Below are positions 56,701-64,000 of a stretch of DNA of 64,000 nucleotides, piece after piece. Under the pieces are notes generated by a model, which was given only the letters and a program-made list of their open reading frames with translations, did no database searches and was not told the origin of the DNA. The translations under genes were made by a program, and so were the position numbers. The stretch lies in assembly GCA_007844125.1 (NCBI GenBank), contig CM017560.1:3024125-3088124 (forward strand), read 5' to 3'. Within the stretch, counting starts at the first letter, position 1, and each line of letters starts with the position of its first letter. The DNA comes from Sinonovacula constricta. Taxonomy: Eukaryota > Mollusca > Bivalvia > Cardiida > Solecurtidae.

Positions 56701-59700
56701 GTCAAAGTCAGGCTTTGTAAGACAATATGAGCAAAGATGGTTTGACGGTCAAGGTCGATCTTTGTAAGACAATATAAACATAGATGGTTTGACGGTCAAG
56801 GTCGATCTTTGTAAGACAATATAAGCAAAGATGGCGTGACGGTCAAGGTCAGTCTTTGTAAGACAATATAAGCAAAGATGGTTTGACGGTCAAGGTGGAT
56901 CTTTGTAAGACAATATAAGCAAAGATGGTTTGACGGTCAAGGTCAGTCTTTGTAAGACAATATAAACAAAGATGGTTTCACGGTCAAGGTCGATCTTTGT
57001 AAGACAATATAAGCAAAGATGGTTTGACGGTCAAGGTCAGTCTTTGTAAGACAATATAAGCAAAGATGGCGTGACGGTCAAAGTCAGGTTTTGTAAGACA
57101 ATATGAGCAAAGATGGTTTGACGGTCAAGGTCGATCTTTGTAAGACAATATAAGCAAAGATGGCGTGACGGTCAAAGTCAGGTTTTGTAAGACAATATGA
57201 GCAAAGATGGTTTGACGGTCAAGGTCGATCTTTGTAAGACAATATAAGTAAAGATGGCGTGACGGTCAAAGCAGGCTTTGTAAGACAATATGAGCAAAGA
57301 TAGTTTGACGGTCAAGGTCAGTCTTTGTAAGACAATATAAGCAAAGATGGCGTGACGGTCAAAGTCAGGTTTTGTAAGACAATATGAGCAAAGATAGTTT
57401 GACGGTCAAGGTCGATCTTTGTAAGACAATATAAGCAAAGATGGTTTGACGGTCAAGGTCAGTCTTTGTAAGACAATATAAGCAAAGATTGTTTGACGGT
57501 CAAGGTGGATCTTTGTAAGACAATATAAGCAAAGATGGTTTGACGGTCAAGGTCAGTCTTTGTAAGACAATATAAGCAAAGATGGTTTGACGGTCAAGGT
57601 CAGTCTTTGTAAGACAATATAAACAAAGATGGTTTGACGGTCAAGGTCGATCTTTGTAAGACAATATAAGCAAAGATGGTTTGACGGTCAAGGTCAGTCT
57701 TTGTAAGACAATATAAGCAAAGATGGCGTGACGGTCAAAGTCAGATTTTGTAAGACAATATGAGCAAAGATGGTTTGACGGTCAAGGTCGATCTTTGTAA
57801 GACAATATAAGCAAAGATGGTGTGACGGTCAAAGTCAGGTTTTGTAAGACAATATGAGCAAAGATGGTTTGCCGGTCAAGGTCGATCTTTGTAAGACAAT
57901 ATAAGCAAAGATGGCGTGACGGTCAAAGTCAGGCTTTGTAAGACAATATGAGCAAAGATGGTTTGACGGTCAAGGTCGATCTTTGTAAGACAATATAAAC
58001 ATAGATGGTTTGACGGTCAAGGTCGATCTTTGTAAGACAATATAAGCAAAGATGGCGTGACGGTCAAGGTCAGTCTTTGTAAGACAATATAAGCAAAGAT
58101 GGTTTGACGGTCAAGGTGGATCTTTGTAAGACAATATAAGCAAAGATGGTTTGACGGTCAAGGTCAGTCTTTGTAAGACAATATAAACAAAGATGGTTTG
58201 ACGGTCAAGGTCGATCTTTGTAAGACAATATAAGCAAAGATGGTTTGACGGTCAAGGTCAGTCTTTGTAAGACAATATAAGCAAAGATGGCGTGACGGTC
58301 AAAGTCAGGTTTTGTAAGACAATATGAGCAAAGATGGTTTGACGGTCAAGGTCGATCTTTGTAAGACAATATAAGCAAAGATGGCGTGACGGTCAAAATC
58401 AGGTTTTGTAAGACAACATGAGCAAAGATGGTTTGACGGTCAAGGTCGATCTTTGTAAGACAATATAAGTAAAGATGGCGTGACGGTCAAAGCAGGCTTT
58501 GTTAGACAATATGAGCAAAGATGGTTTGACGGTCAAGGTCGATCTTTGTAAGACAATATAAGCAAAGATGGCGTGACGGTCAAAGTCAGGTTTTGTAAGA
58601 CAATATAAGCAAAGATGGCGTGACGGTCAAAGTCAGGTTTTGTAAGACAATATGAGCAAAGATGATTTGACGGTCAAGGTCGATCTTTGTAAGACAATAT
58701 AAGCAAAGATGGTTTGACGGTCAAGGTCGATCTTTGTAAGACAATATAAGCAAAGATGGTTTGACAGTCAAGGTCAGTCTTTGTAAGACAATATGAGCAA
58801 AGATGGTTTGACAGTCAAGGTCGATCTTTGTAAGACAATATAAGCAAAGATGGTTTGACGGTCAAGGTCGATCTTTGTAAGACAATATAAGCAAAGATGG
58901 TTTGACGGTCAAGGTCAGTCTTTGTAAGACAATATAAGCAAAGATGGCGTGACGGTCAAAGTCAGGTTTTGTAAGACAATATGAGCAAAGATGGCGTGAC
59001 GGTCAAAGTCAGGTTTTGTAAGACAATATGAGCAAAGATAGTTTGACGGTCAAGGTCGATCTTTGTAAGACAATATAAGCAAAGATGGTTTGACGGTCAA
59101 GGTCAGTCTTTGTAAGACAATATAAGCAAAGATTGTTTGACGGTCAAGGTGGATCTTTGTAAGACAATATAAGCAAAGATGGTTTGACGGTCAAGGTCAG
59201 TCTTTGTAAGACAATATAAGCAAAGATGGTTTGACGGTCAAGGTCAGTCTTTGTAAGACAATATAAACAAAGATGGTTTGACGGTCAAGGTCGATCTTTG
59301 TAAGACAATATAAGCAAAGATGGTTTGACGGTCAAGGTCAGTCTTTGTAAGACAATATAAGCAAAGATGGCGTGACGGTCAAAGTCAGATTTTGTAAGAC
59401 AATATGAGCAAAGATGGTTTGACGGTCAAGGTCGATCTTTGTAAGACAATATAAGCAAAGATGGCGTGACGGTCAAAGTCAGGTTTTGTAAGACAATATG
59501 AGCAAAGATGGTTTGACGGTCAAGGTCGATCTTTGTAAGACAATATAAGCAAAGATGGCGTGACGGTCAAAGTCAGGCTTTGTAAGACAATATGAGCAAA
59601 GATGGTTTGACGGTCAAGGTCGATCTTTGTAAGACAATATAAACATAGATGGTTTGACGGTCAAGGTCGATCTTTGTAAGACAATATAAGCAAAGATGGC

Positions 59701-60855
59701 GTGACGGTCAAGGTCAGTCTTTGTAAGACAATATAAGCAAAGATGGTTTGACGGTCAAGGTGGATCTTTGTAAGACAATATAAGCAAAGATGGTTTGACG
59801 GTCAAGGTCAGTCTTTGTAAGACAATATAAACAAAGATGGTTTCACGGTCAAGGTCGATCTTTGTAAGACAATATAAGCAAAGATGGTTTGACGGTCAAG
59901 GTCAGTCTTTGTAAGACAATATAAGCAAAGATGGCGTGACGGTCAAAGTCAGGTTTTGTAAGACAATATGAGCAAAGATGGTTTGACGGTCAAGGTCGAT
60001 CTTTGTAAGACAATATAAGCAAAGATGGCGTGACGGTCAAAGTCAGGTTTTGTAAGACAATATGAGCAAAGATGGTTTGACGGTCAAGGTCGATCTTTGT
60101 AAGACAATATAAGTAAAGATGGCGTGACGGTCAAAGCAGGCTTTGTAAGACAATATGAGCAAAGATGGTTTGACGGTCAAGGTCGATCTTTGTAAGACAA
60201 TATAAGCAAAGATGGCGTGACGGTCAAAGTCAGGCTTTGTAAGACAATATAAACAAAGATGGTTAAACGGTCAAGGTCGATCTTTGTAAGACAATATAAG
60301 CAAAGATGGCGTGACGGTCAAAGTCAGGTTTTGTTAGACAATATGAGCAAAGATGGTTTGACGGTCAAGGTCGATCTTTGTAAGACAATATAAGCAAAGA
60401 TGGCGTGACGGTCAAAGTCAGGTTTTGTAAGACAATATAAGCAAAGATGGCGTGACGGTCAAAGTCAGGTTTTGTAAGACAATATGAGCAAAGATGATTT
60501 GACGGTCAAGGTCGATCTTTGTAAGACAATATAAGCAAAGATGGTTTGACGGTCAAGGTCGATCTTTGTAAGACAATATAAGCAAAGATGGTTTGACAGT
60601 CAAGGTCAGTCTTTGTAAGACAATATGAGCAAAGATGGTTTGACAGTCAAGGTCGATCTTTGTAAGACAATATAAGCAAAGATGGTTTGACGGTCAAGGT
60701 CGATCTTTGTAAGACAATATAAGCAAAGATGGTTTGACAGTCAATGTCAGTCTTTGTAAGACAATATGAGCAAAGATGGTTTGACGGTCAAGGTCGATCT
60801 TTGTAAGACAATATAAGCAAAGATGGCGTGACGGTCAAGGTCGATCTTTGTAAAA
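53794..60855. repeat. Satellite block 2: 47-bp units with higher-order repeats
   Basis: About 150 units with core GCAAAGATGGTTTGACGGTC, AAGGTC(A/G) and TTTGTAAGACAATATAA. The TTTGACGG form makes them 47 bp versus 46 in block 1. Variant monomers recur at fixed distances, giving a higher-order structure. The last unit breaks off at 60855. Confidence 0.95.
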
Positions 60856-61382
60856 TAGAATTAAAATCATTGTGATCTTCTTAAAGCAGTTGAGTTAAAA
60901 TCGACTTCATTTTGAAATAAAACTGTTGTTTTGTTTTTTTGCTTGAGAGAATGTGCCAATTGGCTCAATGTTCATTTTTTTTTAACACACACGAGTAAAA
61001 CGAACATCTTTGCAGAAATATAGGATCCGTGATTATTATGCATTGTAGCGTTGTATCTTCATAGGGCCCGTGGTCTCGTGATCCCGTGAGTTGTTGTTTT
61101 TTCAGTGCCTCTAGTTCGAGCCGTCTGATTTTTAGTTACTTTGGTACAAGTTGAGTTGTGTTAATGTCACCATACTATACACTTTGTAGACCTGCTTGAT
61201 TACAGTTAGTTTTATTATTTGTGTCAGGTAAACAAAATTTTATAAATATTTTTTTATTCGACGGATTAAGTATCAATTAACATCTGTTCAATTTTAGGTA
61301 GTTAATATATTAAGATCAATAAATTTTTTTACATGACTTTGGCATATTAAAGTAAAGATAAGACAGAATTTTACATACCTAC
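60856..61382. other. Non-coding stretch right of the satellite
   Basis: No gene seen. GGGCCCGTGGTCTCGTGATCC with TAGTTCGAGCC (61064-61125) looks like a decayed tRNA-SINE head. Confidence 0.4.
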
Positions 61383-61412
61383 CGTTGATCCAGTGACCGT
61401 GCTGTTATCCAT
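61383..61412 (-). CDS. Possible first coding exon of gene 2
   Basis: ATG GAT ... reading MDNSTVTGST, directly followed by a strong donor GTAGGTATG. It is phase 0 and so could join the acceptor at 49177 (TTA ATG AAA...), giving a 223-residue protein. The intron would be 12 kb and contain the whole satellite. No independent support. Confidence 0.25.
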
Positions 61413-62071
61413 CTGCTTTAGTATACTCCGTTAATTTAACTAAAGTTCAATTTTAAGTCTTCGGAGAATGCATTTAAATTTAAAAAGCACAGTTTGAATA
61501 AGTTTCTATGAGATAAGTGATGACACATTCACTTTACTACAAGATATACATTCGATTGTTTCAACCATGTGCATTTCCGTTTGACTAAGGCAAACCGTAA
61601 TGTACATTCAGTTACGCGTCAGAAAGACTACTGCAGTTAAATTTGTATACGCCTATTAGACAGACTTGTTTTTTCCCAACTTGAATATTCATTCTTTATT
61701 TAAAAACAAATAATCCTATTAATAAATCCATTTCTGAGCGTGTAACAAGGAAAACGCAGACGGCGCCTCACAATGACAAAAGCGACTGTCTCTTCCTCCT
61801 GACTTTTTTTTTCCAGACGAGGCCTGCCGGAAGTCTCCTTATTACGCGCGACACAAGACTTCCGGAAACTCTTCAGCCAGCGATATAGACTTGCTTTTGA
61901 GTGGTACACACCAATAATAAAGAACAAGTGAGTAGTGACTAGATGAGGTCAGGCAGTAGAATGCAATTGTTGCAAGTGTCAAATCTACGTCCATCATTTC
62001 AGTATTTGCGTTATTGTCATTAGCAATAGTTATAAATTAGAGTAGGAATTTGTTAGGAGCTTATAATGTGC
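61413..62071. other. Non-coding stretch
   Basis: Would be the promoter side of gene 2 if the 61383 exon is real. No motif stands out. Confidence 0.35.
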
Positions 62072-62279
62072 TTTTTAATACATCAAAGCGGATTACAATC
62101 ATTGTAGCCACATCCAGCTATTTAGTGGAAGAATCCCCCATTTAAATGTCTGGGTAGAACTACCGTCGCAAGCCAGTTGACCTTCTGCCCGAACGGGACT
62201 CGAATCCACCCGGTGAAAGGTTAAGCAGTAAGAGGAGTTAAGAATCATCGACTCTACCACTACACCACGGGCGCCCTCA
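62072..62279 (-). mobile_element. tRNA-derived SINE
   Basis: On the minus strand it opens GAGGGCGCCCGTGGTGTAGT with an A box (GTGGTGTAGTGGTAGAG) and a B box (GGATTCGAGTCCC), and ends near TGTAATCCGCTTTGATGTAT. Flanked by a 10-bp imperfect duplication, TATAATGTGC (62062-62071) and TATAAAGTGC (62280-62289). Confidence 0.82.
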
Positions 62280-62289
62280 TATAAAGTGC

Positions 62290-64000
62290 ACTATTCACGG
62301 TGACCGCATACTGTTAACACGTGGGATAGTGAAGTATTGATTTTGTCTAACTTGACCTAGACCAAATAAACGTTCTATAAGTTCGCGTTTTTATGTCATC
62401 CAACGTTTAGTCCTTCAATAGTTTTTCTAAGCTTATTTAACTCACGGCGACCAGTGTTAAATGTGTTTGATTACTTTCCAGACACTAGACGCTGGAACTC
62501 AAGTTCCGGTCCGAAAGAAATCCAGTATATAAAAATAAATTGCGTTTATTTTTATACAGTATAGTCAATCATCATCATCATCAACAGCAGCATCAGCGTC
62601 ATAAGAATAACACAAAAAGGCGTGAGTATCTTCAGTCACTCCATTATTCATAAATATGCTCTATATACTTGTATTTTTATTTTTTTATTTTCTAGGTTTA
62701 GAAGAGCTTACATTGATATACCAACTTTGAAAACACACGCACGCACACACGCACGCACAATATTACATTTTTTTCTTTCATTTTTGACTATCTTATTTAA
62801 AAAATTTACGACTGAAGTAAACTCATATTGCGTACGAAATGCAATATCAACATTAAAGAGACAGGCATTTGGAATGATATATCTCAAAGTTGGTTATTTG
62901 CAAAACTAGGCATACTAGAATATAATAAACCTTGTAATCGTGTAATATAAATGCAACCTGTAGACAAGAAACACTAGATATGTTATAGCTCTAAACCTTT
63001 TTTCATACATATGGCATACCAACCATACAATAAACAACTGTTAAGTCAAGAAACGAGTTATGAAAGGGTTAAAAGTAAACGATTGATGTAAAAACACACT
63101 CCTCGTCAACATTACGTTTACAATGGAGTGCGGAGTGCGTCCAAGACGAATGCACAAGGGAGATAACCCGTACAGTATTGTGTATAGATAACTTAGTGAC
63201 ATTTAAATATAATAATGTGGGTCGATGGAATGTAAATGAAAATAAAAGAGATAAATGTGTATGGTTGGAATTGATTTTTCAGGAATAAAGTAAATATGAG
63301 TTGGGGAAGATAAGTCATGGCTGCAAAAGAGAAACAAAGAAGTGACGATATATATATCTGTTTTATTAAAATAATAAGATGTCTAGATTGTTGGATGTTG
63401 CTCAAAGAATGATGCATCATTCTTACAATACGTCCCATAAGTAACCGTTGCAAAGTCATAAACCCCACTTATTTTCTGCTTAAAATTGGTTCAATTCAAA
63501 TGGTTCGGAACGGATCATTAGTGCATGTTAACGATGTCTCTTAACGTAAAAAATAAAATGAAAATATCCATTTATCAAACTGTGAGTGCTTTTTTAATTT
63601 GAATAACTTTTAAAAAGGAATCGGTGGCTATGCATTATTTACTACTGTCTATGTTTTAAAAAATGTATAAAAACATCAAACCTACTTAAATTTTTAAAAA
63701 GAACGTATTATCTAAAACATCTTCTATGTACTGGTACCGAGTGTTAAATGAAGTGTCATCTTTTATGTCTAAGCAGGAATAATCATGGAAGTTTCTCGAG
63801 TACATAAACGTGTTAGTCTTTATACACATACATTGATTGATTTGACATACTTTATATAAGTACAAATGAACAGTTTTCTTCTATCCTAAGTGGGTTAATA
63901 TTGTAGTTAATGTAATAACATAAGTACGCAACATTGGATGATTTCAACTAATAACGACTACGTTAACCAGGCCTTTTTGTCAACATCTCACATTTACAAA
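62290..64000. other. Right-end non-coding stretch
   Basis: ATC/CAG-type simple repeat at 62569-62600 and a CACACGCACG repeat at 62732-62758. Open frames here have no start context, splice or family support. Confidence 0.45.

Overview
The window looks like nuclear DNA of a mollusc, most likely a bivalve. It is AT-rich and intron-dense, packed with minisatellites, and carries tRNA-derived SINEs, a dead mariner, a Tigger-like MITE and a solo LTR. Species is not determinable by eye. All recognised genes lie on the minus strand and are split by GT-AG introns, so they must be read from high to low coordinates.

Gene 1 (ATG at 39783, stop at 3706) is the main content. I could chain 30 coding exons, all joined in phase 1, giving 4752 nt or about 1583 residues. 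The order is: signal peptide; 2 EGF-like repeats; fucolectin/F5-8C-like domain 1; Thr linker; domain 2; Thr linker; domain 3; four Thr/Pro-rich linker exons, one of them a coding VNTR; domain 4; 11 EGF-like repeats; Ser/Thr linker; and a short last exon ending in a hydrophobic tail with an immediate stop, which suggests a GPI-anchored or tail-anchored surface protein. The design is lectin domains on mucin-like stalks plus a MEGF/SREC-like EGF rod, as expected for a secreted or surface recognition receptor. Three further EGF exons in the same phase lie beyond that stop (402-1923). They may be an alternative 3' end or part of a neighbouring paralogue.

Gene 2 (49173 to 45728, possibly starting at 61412) encodes a small single-pass membrane protein of about 212 residues: N-terminal hydrophobic segment, short ectodomain, transmembrane helix, and a basic then Tyr-containing cytoplasmic tail. 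I do not recognise its family.

Layout: 1-1923 extra EGF exons; 3485-39783 gene 1, whose introns hold the mariner (9617-10955), minisatellites (11.0, 14.0, 16.2-17.9, 20.2-21.6 kb), a 160-bp tandem repeat (26.4-27.2 kb), a tRNA-like SINE head (27.8 kb) and a MITE (28.7-29.6 kb); 39784-41704 upstream region of gene 1; 41705-44625 two abutting, related 22-bp arrays; 45363-49176 gene 2 with a GT-rich microsatellite, a SINE and a G-quadruplex-prone tract; 50990-60855 a roughly 9.9-kb satellite of 46/47-bp units with higher-order structure, split by a solo LTR; 60856-64000 sparse DNA with a possible first exon and another SINE.

Most long open frames in the window are open only because the underlying tandem-repeat unit is a multiple of three; they are not genes. 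Exon edges were placed by eye from splice consensus, phase and domain ends; no transcript or database check was possible.
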